Positions 19,919 to 28,742 of a DNA stretch of 64,000 nucleotides are shown here, one piece after another (positions within the stretch are counted from its first letter, which is position 1; each line of letters begins with the position of its first letter). Under the pieces are notes generated by a model, which was not told the origin of the DNA, did not search any database, and saw only the letters and a list, made by a program, of their open reading frames with translations. The stretch is from CAVVGZ01 sp963841845 (GTDB lineage Bacteria; Chloroflexota; Anaerolineae; Anaerolineales; Anaerolineaceae), in contig CAWJEG010000013.1 in assembly GCA_963841845.1 (NCBI GenBank), positions 186,001-250,000 on the forward strand, read 5' to 3'. Both the position numbers and the translations under genes were made by a program.

Positions 19919-21176
19919 TTAAATATCGGGGATAGTATGTGTGGCACTAGGCAAGATTGCTACTCTTACCCCGTCTCTTTTTAGGATACCGATATTGTGT
20001 AAGGCTTGTTCAATTGTTGGTGCAGTATTAAGCAAATATACCGGGATATCCCGGTTTATTTCAGAAATCAGGATGATTTCCATCCTTTGTGTAATTTTTG
20101 CAATTTGTAAGGCTTTGTGAGGACCAATTTCGAACGGATTTGATAAGGAAATTCTGAAAAATCGTCTCTGTAGTTGTTACTGACCGAATAAAATTCTCAA
20201 ATAATAAATTTCCAAAGCCTTCAGAACAAGCGGCTGCCAGGATAATTACCCCGCCATCCCTTACAAAAAAAGAGGAATGAGTCATGGCTTTTTGTGCCTG
20301 GTATAAATTGATATCTTTTGGATAACCTCCGGCTGATGCAAGAACAATATCATAAGGAGCAGGCAGCTTTGACATCATCAGATTCCGGACTTTTTCTATC
20401 CCTTTTCCCATTACATTCTTTGGAATCCCGGCAAATACCTCAAGAATTTGTTTTTCTTCGTTGAGAATGACATTTATTGCCAGTTGGATACCTATCATTT
20501 CCCCAATTTCTTCGATATCCATACGCATTGGATTGGTGTAGTAGTTCCCTGCTTTTGCTTCAGGAAGCAGAAGCATTTTGTGATTTTGGGTAATCGTATC
20601 TCGGCCAGCAAGACCAATTGAAGCAGTTTTTACGCCACCAGAAAACCCCATAAAGTGATGGGGTTCAATATTACCGATAACGATCTTGTAGTCCGAATGG
20701 TAGTATTTGCGATTGATCCATACCGGAGTATCCAGGCGGGTTTTACCAAGGAAAAGAAGATCGTTCCTGTTGTCACAATTATGGGACAATATGGAATAAT
20801 TATTGGCGATATCGTCAGGCAGAAGGTGATTAATCTCGTCACGAGAAAGTGCTTTGTGTGTACCAGTTGCAATAAAAAATGTAACATCGGATGATGAAAT
20901 TCCTGATTCAAACAGCCAATCCAATAGGGGGGGGAGCAGGTGGTGATAAGGCACAGGGCGAGTATTGTCATTGATTGCTATAGCAACAGTCCTCTTATGA
21001 ATATTCCGAAAATGATTTGGATATTCATTTTGAAATTGTTTTAATTCATCTGCAATGGATTGGGCTGGGTTGCTGATTGCCGGGATTTTTTTCGGCGTAT
21101 AAATATCGGGTGTTATATTTATTGGTAGGTCAAAACATAGTTCTGAGTGGTGGTAAGGCAAACAGTAGCTATTCAT
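19919..21176 (-). CDS. LarA-like nickel-dependent racemase family protein (single frameshift)
   Basis: About 419 residues after repair, the usual length of LarA (lactate racemase) homologues. Seen: AIAINDNTRPVP, FFIATGTHKALSRDEI, and PHHFMGFSGGVKTASIGL followed by the NHKML and NPMRMD segments that place the nickel-pincer His and Lys ligands. The original frame stops at 20061 after a non-family tail, but removing one T from the five-T run (+ strand A run 20157-20161) continues as NPFEIGPHKALQIA to VRVAILPSATHTIPDI and a TAA at 19919, which is the normal LarA C-terminus. No larB, larC or larE is nearby, so the cofactor genes would have to be elsewhere; a broader LarA-family epimerase is possible. 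Confidence 0.75.
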
Positions 21177-21479
21177 CGGATTAAAGAAATTATAGATTCA
21201 AATTTGATGATGATTTATTTTATCAGGGATTGGTTATTCGAAGGGCAGTAGTTAATATTCTCGAAATGCAAAACAAAATCCCTTTTTCATTGGCAGTCCT
21301 CGCTGATGAATTTGAGCTAGAGGGAGGGGACTATATATTTTCCTCAATATATTAGTTAATTATACCATGCTTTCGATAAGTACTATTATCGCAAGCATGG
21401 TATAATAATTGGTAATAGCGAATGTTGGACGATAATATGCAAATAATCACTAAATACATAATATTTATTAAAATAATTA
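21177..21479. other. Gene-free leader upstream of the recombinase gene
   Basis: About 300 AT-rich bases between the LarA-like gene (leftward) and the recombinase gene (rightward). The notable content is the long dif-like palindrome at 21359-21406. A short open stretch ending at the TAG at 21353 is too weak to call a gene. No convincing ribosome-binding site precedes the recombinase ATG at 21480. Confidence 0.5.
21359..21406. other. dif-like palindrome (candidate Xer recombination site)
   Basis: Two 21-base arms (21359-21379 and 21386-21406) are inverted copies with one mismatch (21373 against 21392), separated by the six bases GTACTA. Around the centre the layout is GATAA-GTACTA-TTATC, the same ATAA-six bases-TTAT arrangement seen in known dif sites bound by Xer recombinases. 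It lies 74 bases before the start of a tyrosine recombinase, as in single-recombinase Xer systems where dif sits next to xer (XerS/difSL in streptococci). The arms are longer than the usual 11 bases and no T-run follows, so a plain terminator is unlikely. An autoregulatory operator is the main alternative. Confidence 0.55.
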
Positions 21480-22472
21480 ATGAATGGTGTGAAGGTGGAT
21501 AAATTAATTCTGGATTCGGTAAATGATTTTATTAAAACGGTAAGCATGAGCCGGAGTAAAAACACGGCCAGTACTTATCAAAATGGATTATCTGTCTATC
21601 TGGCTGTCCTAAAAATGAATGGGATTGATCCCGAAAAAGAATTTGTTGGAAATCTCAAAGAAGATACGATCATACCCTTTATTGAGGATTTACATAGCTA
21701 TTCTCCCGCAACTGAACAGCTTTACCTGCAAGCAGTTACGAACTATTTTGAATATATTTCGGCAGGAAATTGGGCGGATTTAAACCTGGTACGGGTTCGA
21801 TTGCTGATTAGACAGCGGGCTAGAAAGCCTGGATTAAGACTGCCACAATTTCCACGAGATGCATTGGATACAATAATGGAATCTCTTGAATCATTATCGC
21901 AAAAACCGGTTGAAGATGATCAGGAAAGATTAAGGAATTTACGGGATATTGCCTTTATTCTTACCCTGGCTGACACGGGACTGCGTGTACATGAAGCCTG
22001 TAAATTGCAGCGTGGCGACCTGGATATTCATGAGGGTAAGGCAGTTGTTATTGGGAAAGGAAATCAGCAGGCTGTAGTTCGATTTTCAAACAGATCGATA
22101 CTAGCTATACGCAATTACCTCTCACTCCGATCAAAATTGGATGGTAATTCAGGGCGCCCGCTGCGGTCGCTGCCGATCTTTTCCCGACATGATCGTGGTA
22201 CAGGAACAAAAATCAAATCAATTACCACCACAACCGGAAGGAATATTATTAAACAGCGGGTTGAGGAGTTCCTGGGCGAAGAATATGTCGGCAGAATTAC
22301 CCCCCACTCATTCCGCCATTATTTTGTAACAAGAGTTTTGCAGTCTTCCTCAAATCTTAAGTTGGCACAGGAATTAGCCAGACATAAAAATATTGCTGTG
22401 ACTCAGCGGTATGCACATCTTGCTGATGATGAGTTGGATCGCAGCTACTCTGATATCTTTGACAGCGACTAA
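21480..22472 (+). CDS. Tyrosine recombinase, XerC/XerD-like
   Basis: 330 residues with an N-terminal SAM-like DNA-binding domain (~1-120) and a complete catalytic domain. The active residues can be placed: Arg in LADTGLRVHEAC (~165), Lys in IGKGNQQ (~188), His-x-x-Arg in HSFRHYF (~275), His in ELARHKNI (~299) and the tyrosine nucleophile in TQRYAHL (~307). Size and order fit Xer-type recombinases that resolve chromosome dimers, and there are no phage or transposon genes around it. The ATG at 21480 lacks a good Shine-Dalgarno sequence. A dif-like palindrome lies just upstream, so a chromosome-resolution role is the leading idea; a lone integrase remnant is the alternative. Confidence 0.82.
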   Translation: MNGVKVDKLILDSVNDFIKTVSMSRSKNTASTYQNGLSVYLAVLKMNGIDPEKEFVGNLKEDTIIPFIEDLHSYSPATEQLYLQAVTNYFEYISAGNWADLNLVRVRLLIRQRARKPGLRLPQFPRDALDTIMESLESLSQKPVEDDQERLRNLRDIAFILTLADTGLRVHEACKLQRGDLDIHEGKAVVIGKGNQQAVVRFSNRSILAIRNYLSLRSKLDGNSGRPLRSLPIFSRHDRGTGTKIKSITTTTGRNIIKQRVEEFLGEEYVGRITPHSFRHYFVTRVLQSSSNLKLAQELARHKNIAVTQRYAHLADDELDRSYSDIFDSD

Positions 22473-23032
22473 TATTAATCCGTCTGGAGTTCTCCATATG
22501 GATAATGGTTGTCCTCTAATTTTTTAAGTTTTGTTCAAAATTGATTTCCGCATGGTTTTAATTATGATAGGAATATTCTGGGATTTTCCAAAAAATTGGG
22601 CTATGGATCCACGAATTAGGTGTGTAAGTGATTAGTAGTACATAAATGAAATAGGAACACATGGGATGGTTTGCTTCCAGAGCGTATTTAAACATGAAAT
22701 TCTGGTTTGATTTACACTTCCTCAATTTAGAAACCATAGCAACTATAAAAAAAATGGTATTTATTTCCACTATATTATAATACTATACGAATTAATGTGG
22801 TGGTCCCCTGCCCTATTCGATAATTTCTCACGATAGTATTTTTTGGTGTATTGTTATTCATAATAATGATGGATTACCGTTAAACTTGGATTGCAGGTTA
22901 ACTCGGATAACACGACTGTTTCAGGAAAAATATTTGGTGCAATATGAATTGTTCTGGGAGTAATATATAATCAATAATTCGCCTTTTTTTAGGTAAAATA
23001 TTTACTATTCTTCTGGAAAACTTGGTGATTAG
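22473..23032. other. Gene-free stretch before proB
   Basis: About 560 AT-rich bases. I see no coding sequence with family resemblance, no RNA gene and no strong palindrome. A 70-codon minus-strand open frame at 22558-22770 has no ribosome-binding site and no recognisable pattern. The proB promoter is presumably in the last 100 bases, but I cannot place it with confidence. Confidence 0.4.
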
Positions 23033-24140
23033 ATGAAATACCGCCGGATTGTTATTAAATTGGGGACCTCGACATTAACCGCTGGTACTAACAGCCTTTC
23101 AATGCCCCAAATTATCGAGCTAGTCCGACAAATATCCCTCCTTCACGAAAAAGGTGTACAAATCATCCTGGTTACATCAGCTGCCATGGCAGCAGGACGC
23201 CAGGAACTTAATTTTCCGGAGCTTCCAAAGTACCTTCCTGCCAAGCAAATGCTGGCTGCAATTGGGCAGCCCAGGTTGATGGAAATGTATTCTCAACTGT
23301 TTCGAATCTATGGGAAGATTGTAGCCCAGATATTGGTAACCCGTGATGACCTGTCAGACAGGCGGCGTTATATTAATGCCAGGAATACGCTTGAGGCGAT
23401 TTTGGGTCAAAGCGTTATTCCAATAATAAATGAAAATGATACCGTAGCAACTGAAGAAATCAGGGTTGGGGATAATGATAATTTATCTGCACTGGTAGTA
23501 AACCTGATAGAGGCCGATCTCTTATTGATTCTAACAGATCAGAAAGGTTTGTATTCAACAGATCCTCGTAAAGACAATGAAGCAGTGCTAATTAAAGAGG
23601 TCAAGGATCATGACATCCCTGACATTCTCTGGAATATGGCTGGTGGATCAGGAACAAAATTGGGTACAGGGGGGATGAACACCAAACTTGAGGCAGCCGA
23701 CCTGGCCCGCAGGTCTGGAGCTGCAGTCATTATTGCCCAGTGGGAAGGATCCCAATGTGATTATTCGGTCAGCCCATGGTGAAAATACCGGCACATTTTT
23801 TCACCCTGTTACTTCTAAACTAGAAAGCCGCAAGCGCTACATGCTGACAGGTATGAGGGACTCGAGCAGGCTGATCATCGATAATGGAGCCAGGACTGCC
23901 CTCCTCGCCGGGGGTAGTTTACTCCCCGTTGGAATTGTTGATTTGAAAGGGAAATTTGGCCGGGGAGACACTGTCCAGATTAGCATGACTGATGGGGAGG
24001 TCATTTCTTTAGGTCTGGTAAATTACTCTGCATTGGATCTCAAGAAGATAATCGGGCACCATACGGATGAGATTGAGGCAATTTTGGGTTATACATTTGG
24101 TGAGGAAGTAGTCCACCATAATGACATGGTTGTATTATGA
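23033..24140 (+). CDS. proB: Glutamate 5-kinase (single frameshift)
   Basis: First enzyme of proline synthesis: phosphorylates glutamate to gamma-glutamyl phosphate. The N-terminal amino acid kinase domain is plain: RRIVIKLGTSTLT, then DDLSDRRRYINARNTL, then INENDTVATEEIRVGDND and GTGGMNTKLEAA. The C-terminal PUA domain (from about SRLIIDNGA) is in another frame. The switch is at 23736-23738: removing one C from CCC gives VIIASGKDPNVIIR and one open frame of about 368 codons, the normal ProB length. The gene overlaps nothing and ends 13 bases before the proA ATG. If the frameshift is real the PUA domain is lost; that domain is not catalytic, so partial activity is possible. Confidence 0.85.
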
Positions 24141-24153
24141 GGAAGGTCAAATC

Positions 24154-25410
24154 ATGTTAGAAGATATGGGAAGAAGAGCTAAAGATGCTGCCAGAAAGCT
24201 GTCATTAATCCGTGATGAAGAAAAAAACAATGCATTAGCTTTTGTAGCAGATCAATTATGGGTGAACCGGGATAAAATCCTGAAGGCAAACACAGAGGAT
24301 GTTGAAAAAGGTCTTAACTCAGGGTTAAATGACGCACTAATTGACCGATTGATGCTTGATGAATTCAGGTTAAATGATATTGTTCAGGATTTACGAAAGG
24401 TGATATCACTAAACGACCCTGTTGGTGAGATTTTCGATGAGCGAAAACTTGATAACGGATTGGAAGTATATAAAATCAGGGTCCCAATCGGAGTACTTGG
24501 AGTGATTTATGAATCCAGGCCGAATGTCACCGTGGATGTCTTCGGCTTGGCGTTAAAATCGGGTAACAGTGTCATTCTGCGGGGAGGCAGCGAGACGATC
24601 AATTCAAACCGGGCCATTGTCAGCATCATTCAGGATGCTCTTTCGGACAGTGCAATACCAAACGATTCAGTTCAGTTTGTTGATACAACCGACCGAAAAG
24701 CGGTCGAAGAAATGCTTAAACTCCACCAGTATATTGATATTCTGATTCCGCGTGGTTCCCAGAAATTGCACCAGTACTGCCGTACAAACAGCCAGATTCC
24801 GGTGATGACTGGCGGGATTGGTATCTGCCATTTATATGTTGATGAAAGTGCAAATTTGGAGGATTCTCTGGCAGTAGTCCGGAACGCAAAAATCCAAAGG
24901 CCATCGGTTTGCAACGCTCTCGACACTTTGCTTGTACAACATGCAATCGCAGCCAGATTTATCCCGAAGGTAATTGAAGAACTTCGGAAGGATGGTGTCA
25001 CGTTTTATCTGAACGACAAGGATTTTTCCTACCTTCGAGATAAAGACATGGATGTAGTATTCCGTGCATCGGAGGATGATTTTGATCGTGAATGGTTGTC
25101 CCTGGTACTTGGTATAAAAGTGGTTAGGGATTTGGATGCGGCAATTTCTCATATCGTAGCACACAGCACAGGCCATTCCGATGGTATTCTCACCGATGAT
25201 GTTGAAAAAGCAGAAATATTTGTCAATTCAATTGATTCCGCAGTGGTATATGTAAATGCCAGCACCCGCTTTACCGATGGTTCGCAGCTAGGATTAGGTG
25301 CTGAAGTAGCCATATCTACCCAAAAATTGCATGCCAGAGGTCCGATGGCATTAAAAGAATTAACTACCTACAAATGGGTGGTAAAAGGTAAGTATCACGT
25401 TCGGAAATAA
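24154..25410 (+). CDS. proA: Glutamate-5-semialdehyde dehydrogenase (gamma-glutamyl phosphate reductase)
   Basis: 418 residues from the ATG at 24154, chosen because GAGGAAGG lies 8 bases upstream; an earlier ATG at 24121 falls inside proB. The ALDH-fold protein has the ProA signatures VPIGVLGVIYESRPNVT, SGNSVILRGGSE, the LIPRGS loop, and the catalytic Cys in RPSVCNALDTLL. It reduces gamma-glutamyl phosphate to glutamate semialdehyde with NADPH, the second step of proline synthesis. It forms an operon with proB. Confidence 0.93.
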   Translation: MLEDMGRRAKDAARKLSLIRDEEKNNALAFVADQLWVNRDKILKANTEDVEKGLNSGLNDALIDRLMLDEFRLNDIVQDLRKVISLNDPVGEIFDERKLDNGLEVYKIRVPIGVLGVIYESRPNVTVDVFGLALKSGNSVILRGGSETINSNRAIVSIIQDALSDSAIPNDSVQFVDTTDRKAVEEMLKLHQYIDILIPRGSQKLHQYCRTNSQIPVMTGGIGICHLYVDESANLEDSLAVVRNAKIQRPSVCNALDTLLVQHAIAARFIPKVIEELRKDGVTFYLNDKDFSYLRDKDMDVVFRASEDDFDREWLSLVLGIKVVRDLDAAISHIVAHSTGHSDGILTDDVEKAEIFVNSIDSAVVYVNASTRFTDGSQLGLGAEVAISTQKLHARGPMALKELTTYKWVVKGKYHVRK

Positions 25411-25453
25411 AAAATCCTTAATTCCGATGTATATCTATGCGCAAAATTAATAA

Positions 25454-26308
25454 TTAGTAAATTTCCGGAACGAATGTTTGATCCGTAATTGGTGGGCGAA
25501 TGTATCCCGATGTATCCTGTCTTGGGGGTAGAACCATAGGTTCGGGAGTTATATCCTGGTAGGAAATCATACTCAATAAATGGCTGATACAATTTAGCCT
25601 TGCTCTTGGTTTATTATCTGCATTAACCACATACCATGGAGCTTGTTTGATGTCCGTATGACAGAACATTTCGTCTTTAGCTTTGGAATATTCAACCCAG
25701 CGGGCACGGGATTCCAAATCCATCGGGCTTAATTTCCAGCGTTTTGTCGGGTCTTTTAAACGCGATTGAAATCTTCTCTCCTGTTCCTCATCGCTAACAG
25801 AGAACCAGTACTTTATCAGCTGGATTCCCGACCTGACTAACATTCTTTCAAATTCCGGACAGGACCTAAAAAATTCCTGAACCTCTGCTTCTGTGCAGAA
25901 ATCCATCACTCTCTCAACACCAGCCCGGTTATACCAGCTGCGGTCGAAAATTACCATTTCACCTGCAGCAGGCAAATGGGGAACATAACGTTGAAAATAC
26001 CATTGGGTTTTTTCACGTTCCGTTGGGATTCCTAATGCTACAACCTTTGTAATCCGGGGATTTAGTTTCTGAGTGATGCTGGTAATTACGCCACCTTTTC
26101 CTGCGGCATCCCTGCCTTCAAATAAGACAACCACCCTGAGACCTTTGTATTTTATCCATTCATGCATTTTTACCAGCTCAATTTGCAGACGGGCTAACTC
26201 CTTTTCATAAAAGGATTTTGTTAGTTCGACTTTATTTGGTAAAGGTGTTTTTAAATTTTGTTCTGGAATAGAATTTGAATTTTTGCTTTCAATATTTTTT
26301 TTAGCCAT
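25454..26308 (-). CDS. ppk2: Polyphosphate kinase 2 family protein
   Basis: 284 residues of the PPK2 family. Walker A is FEGRDAAGKGGVI (~residue 64), followed by GIPTEREKTQWYFQRY, FDRSWYNRAGVERVM (Walker B-like, with Asp-Arg) and the lid IKYWFSVSDEEQERRF. PPK2 enzymes transfer phosphate between polyphosphate and nucleotides, mostly making NTPs or NDPs from polyP in the cytoplasm. The family class (AMP or ADP preference) cannot be fixed by eye. A strong GAGGTGGG site precedes the start. The region upstream is a long AT-rich stretch shared with the divergent GntR gene. Confidence 0.9.
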   Translation of the reverse strand: MAKKNIESKNSNSIPEQNLKTPLPNKVELTKSFYEKELARLQIELVKMHEWIKYKGLRVVVLFEGRDAAGKGGVITSITQKLNPRITKVVALGIPTEREKTQWYFQRYVPHLPAAGEMVIFDRSWYNRAGVERVMDFCTEAEVQEFFRSCPEFERMLVRSGIQLIKYWFSVSDEEQERRFQSRLKDPTKRWKLSPMDLESRARWVEYSKAKDEMFCHTDIKQAPWYVVNADNKPRARLNCISHLLSMISYQDITPEPMVLPPRQDTSGYIRPPITDQTFVPEIY

Positions 26309-26697
26309 TAACCCACCTCATATCATGTCAGGATTATTCTCAATGATATTTTTGAAATTAAGCAACAAAATTATTTATATATTCACCGGTCAATTATTCC
26401 TGTAAATGGGACAATTAATCAAATTCTTGTTAGATACTCTGATTTTTTAAATATTCCTTATTAATATTATTATAATTATTTATACAATATACCAAATTAT
26501 ATATAAACCATGATATATAATTGTTTATTATAATTTCATCAAAAATAATTCACCACTAAAGATGAATTCCAAAGGAGTCGCCATATCTGATAGTTATTGA
26601 TATTTTCCACTCCCCCGGAAACAATAACGATGATACGATTTAATTACGTGCGCGATTTTATACAATATAGTGTATAATAAATATAACGAGGTGTAAC
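26309..26697. other. AT-rich divergent intergenic region between ppk2 and the GntR gene
   Basis: About 390 bases with long A/T runs and no coding sequence. The 12-base word TTATACAATATA occurs twice (26480-26491 and 26658-26669); the second copy is the left half of a palindrome just before the GntR gene. No RNA gene or terminator hairpin is apparent. Confidence 0.45.
26658..26677. promoter_or_regulatory. Palindromic operator candidate overlapping the GntR gene -10 region
   Basis: TTATACA, six bases (ATATAG), then TGTATAA: a perfect 7-base inverted repeat. It overlaps a TATAAT (26673-26678) located 20 bases before the GntR-family start. FCD-type GntR regulators bind short palindromes of this size and often repress their own gene, so autoregulation is a reasonable inference. 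No good -35 box is visible. Confidence 0.45.
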
Positions 26698-27363
26698 ATG
26701 AGAAGTCCCCTTCCCCAGCGTAAAGAAGGTAGAGTTTTAGCTGATTGGATTGTTGCCAGTTTGCGAGAGGCAATTCTACAGGGATACTTTGAAGCCGGTG
26801 AGAAATTGGATCAAGGTCGTATAGCTGAAGACCTTGATGTTAGTCGGACCCCTGTTAGGGAAGCCTTAAAACAACTGGAAGCGGAAGGCTTTATCGAGAT
26901 TCGATCACATCGGGGAGCATACATCACAAAAGTTACACCGGAAGATGTACATGATGTGTTTGAGATTCGACAGATTATTGAATCTGAGGTGATCCGTCAG
27001 GTTACGCCGGTCATACCTGAAAAAATCCTGGATGAGCTTGAAGGAAAAGCCAGGATGGAAGCAATTATTGAATCAACCGCTGAACCAATAAAACACTATG
27101 AATTTGATACCTACTTCCACGATTCAATTCTTGGATTCACGAAGAACAAATTATTTAAAGAAACCCTTATAACACTAAACAATCGAATTATCCGGGTTAG
27201 ATATTTCGCATTAGTACAGCCAGGTTCCCACCTTACGCTTTCCGAAGATGAGCACATCAATATTGTTAATGCAATGAGATCCCGGGATCCGGAAGCAGCA
27301 TCCACCGCCATGAAACTCCATTTACAGAACTCTGCTAAACGAATACAGGAATTTCTTGTATAG
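26698..27363 (+). CDS. GntR family transcriptional regulator (FCD domain)
   Basis: 221 residues. The N-terminal winged helix is standard GntR: ADWIVASLREAILQGYFEAG, then VSRTPVREALKQLEAEGFI. The C-terminal helical FCD/FadR-type domain (~85-215) includes VFEIRQIIESEV and FHDSILG, the latter carrying metal- or ligand-contact residues. Such regulators usually sense a small carboxylate and control an adjacent catabolic operon. It is followed closely by RidA, PhzF and the IOR genes, which are the likely targets. Confidence 0.9.
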   Translation: MRSPLPQRKEGRVLADWIVASLREAILQGYFEAGEKLDQGRIAEDLDVSRTPVREALKQLEAEGFIEIRSHRGAYITKVTPEDVHDVFEIRQIIESEVIRQVTPVIPEKILDELEGKARMEAIIESTAEPIKHYEFDTYFHDSILGFTKNKLFKETLITLNNRIIRVRYFALVQPGSHLTLSEDEHINIVNAMRSRDPEAASTAMKLHLQNSAKRIQEFLV

Positions 27364-27383
27364 AAGTAATTCAATAATACATC

Positions 27384-27788
27384 ATGCCAAAGCAAATATT
27401 TGAAAAACACCCGCGCTTCCCATTTTCCAAAGCAATCGTTTTAAATCCATATGTATTTCTGTCTGGCATAGTGGCGCCAATATCGGATCTTCCCAGATCC
27501 AATCCCGAAGAAATAAAACAACAGACTAGTTGGTTAATTAATGCTGTCGAAAAACAATTGGTCACAACAGGATCGTCAATGAAGAATATCCAATATCTAA
27601 GGATATTCTTAATGGATATAAATAGCTCCGGGTTAGTCAATCAGATGTTCTTTGATTATTTTGGAGAAGATCTCCCTGCATGTAGTTATATCCAGGCATC
27701 TGCACTGCCCTCCCCCACTGCGTTGATTGAAGTTGAAGCAATTGCCTCCCTGAAAGACATTGGTTTACAGAAAGTTATTGCCCAATGA
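27384..27788 (+). CDS. RidA/YjgF family protein
   Basis: 134 residues with the RidA/YjgF trimeric fold: FSKAIVLNPYVFLSGIVAP, then MKNIQYLRIFLMDI and ALPSPTALIEVEAIASL. RidA enzymes hydrolyse reactive enamines and imines formed by PLP enzymes; many relatives have other or unknown substrates. The active-site Arg that normally follows the P-x-P segment is not obvious (ALPSPTAL), so classical deaminase activity is uncertain. It overlaps the PhzF gene by four bases. Co-occurrence with an aminotransferase operon fits clean-up of intermediates. Confidence 0.82.
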   Translation: MPKQIFEKHPRFPFSKAIVLNPYVFLSGIVAPISDLPRSNPEEIKQQTSWLINAVEKQLVTTGSSMKNIQYLRIFLMDINSSGLVNQMFFDYFGEDLPACSYIQASALPSPTALIEVEAIASLKDIGLQKVIAQ

Positions 27789-28666
27789 AATATAGTGTTA
27801 TTTATATTGATGCATTCACACACATTTCTTTTACTGGGAATCCCTGTGCTGTAATCCCATACGCAGATGGATTGAATGACGAGCAAATGCAGAATATTGC
27901 CCGGGAGACAAACTTATCAGAGACATCATTTGTCTTTCCAGCCGACGGAGCAGACTTTAAGGTGCGGTATTTTACCCCACGCATGGAGCTTCCCTTTGCG
28001 GGACATCCGACCATCGCGACGGCGTTCCTCCTTGCTGAGCAGCAACGCGTAAAAAGAAATGGTGAGAAAGCCGAAATCATCCTTGAATTTAATATTGGCA
28101 AGCTGCCAGTGGAAATATATTACAGGGATCATGAACCATACAAAGTTGTCATGACGCAAAAAATCGCACAATTTGGAATAAAATTCTCACCTGAAGATAT
28201 AGCATCCTGTTTAACAATAAATGCCTCTGATATTCTGCAAGGCCATGATCCGCAGGTTGTTTCCACTGGTGTCGGCTTTTTAGTTGTGCCTGTCAAGAAT
28301 CTTGATATTTTGTCAACTATAAAAATGGATCGGGAAAAGTTAGCCAGATTATGCGATCAGTCCGGGGTGAATGCTGCTTATGTTTTCACTCTGGGGGGAT
28401 TTGACCCGTCTTCTGATACTCATGCTAGGCTGTTTGACCCCCGGGGAACAATGGAAGATCCTTATACTGGATCTGCCGCTGGAACCATGGGCGCTTACAT
28501 AAAAAAATATGGATTATCCAGCAAGTCTTTTTTGCAAGCAGAGCAGGGTCATATTATTGGCAGACCGGGTCTGGGTTTATTAGAAATCCCAGAAAATCCG
28601 GAAATAAACCCGGTCCGACTAGGCGGCGAAGCAGTAAAAGTAATGGAAGGATATTTTTATATTTAG
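27785..28666 (+). CDS. PhzF family isomerase-like protein
   Basis: 293 residues with the PhzF double hot-dog fold: it begins YIDAFTHISFTGNPCAVI, has the catalytic Glu in ETNLSETSFVF (~residue 47), RYFTPRMELPFAGHPTIAT, and GSAAGTMGAY near the end. PhzF isomerises a phenazine precursor, but most members are housekeeping enzymes of unproven substrate. It overlaps the RidA gene (ATGA), so the two are translationally coupled, and is followed after 76 bases by the IOR operon. Confidence 0.87.
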   Translation: MKYSVIYIDAFTHISFTGNPCAVIPYADGLNDEQMQNIARETNLSETSFVFPADGADFKVRYFTPRMELPFAGHPTIATAFLLAEQQRVKRNGEKAEIILEFNIGKLPVEIYYRDHEPYKVVMTQKIAQFGIKFSPEDIASCLTINASDILQGHDPQVVSTGVGFLVVPVKNLDILSTIKMDREKLARLCDQSGVNAAYVFTLGGFDPSSDTHARLFDPRGTMEDPYTGSAAGTMGAYIKKYGLSSKSFLQAEQGHIIGRPGLGLLEIPENPEINPVRLGGEAVKVMEGYFYI

Positions 28667-28742
28667 AAAATTCTATTTTTGTTTTGTATTGATCAAACGA
28701 AGCATTTTTTTTGTTATTAATATTATTTGCGAGGTGAATTAG

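Noticed and set aside
21230..21355. A 41-codon open frame (TTG 21230 or ATG 21266 to TAG 21353) before the recombinase gene.
   Set aside because: No ribosome-binding site, no family resemblance, and it overlaps the start of the palindrome region; could be a remnant but cannot be supported.
22558..22770. 70-codon minus-strand open frame after the recombinase gene.
   Set aside because: No ribosome-binding site or recognisable sequence; AT-rich chance frame.
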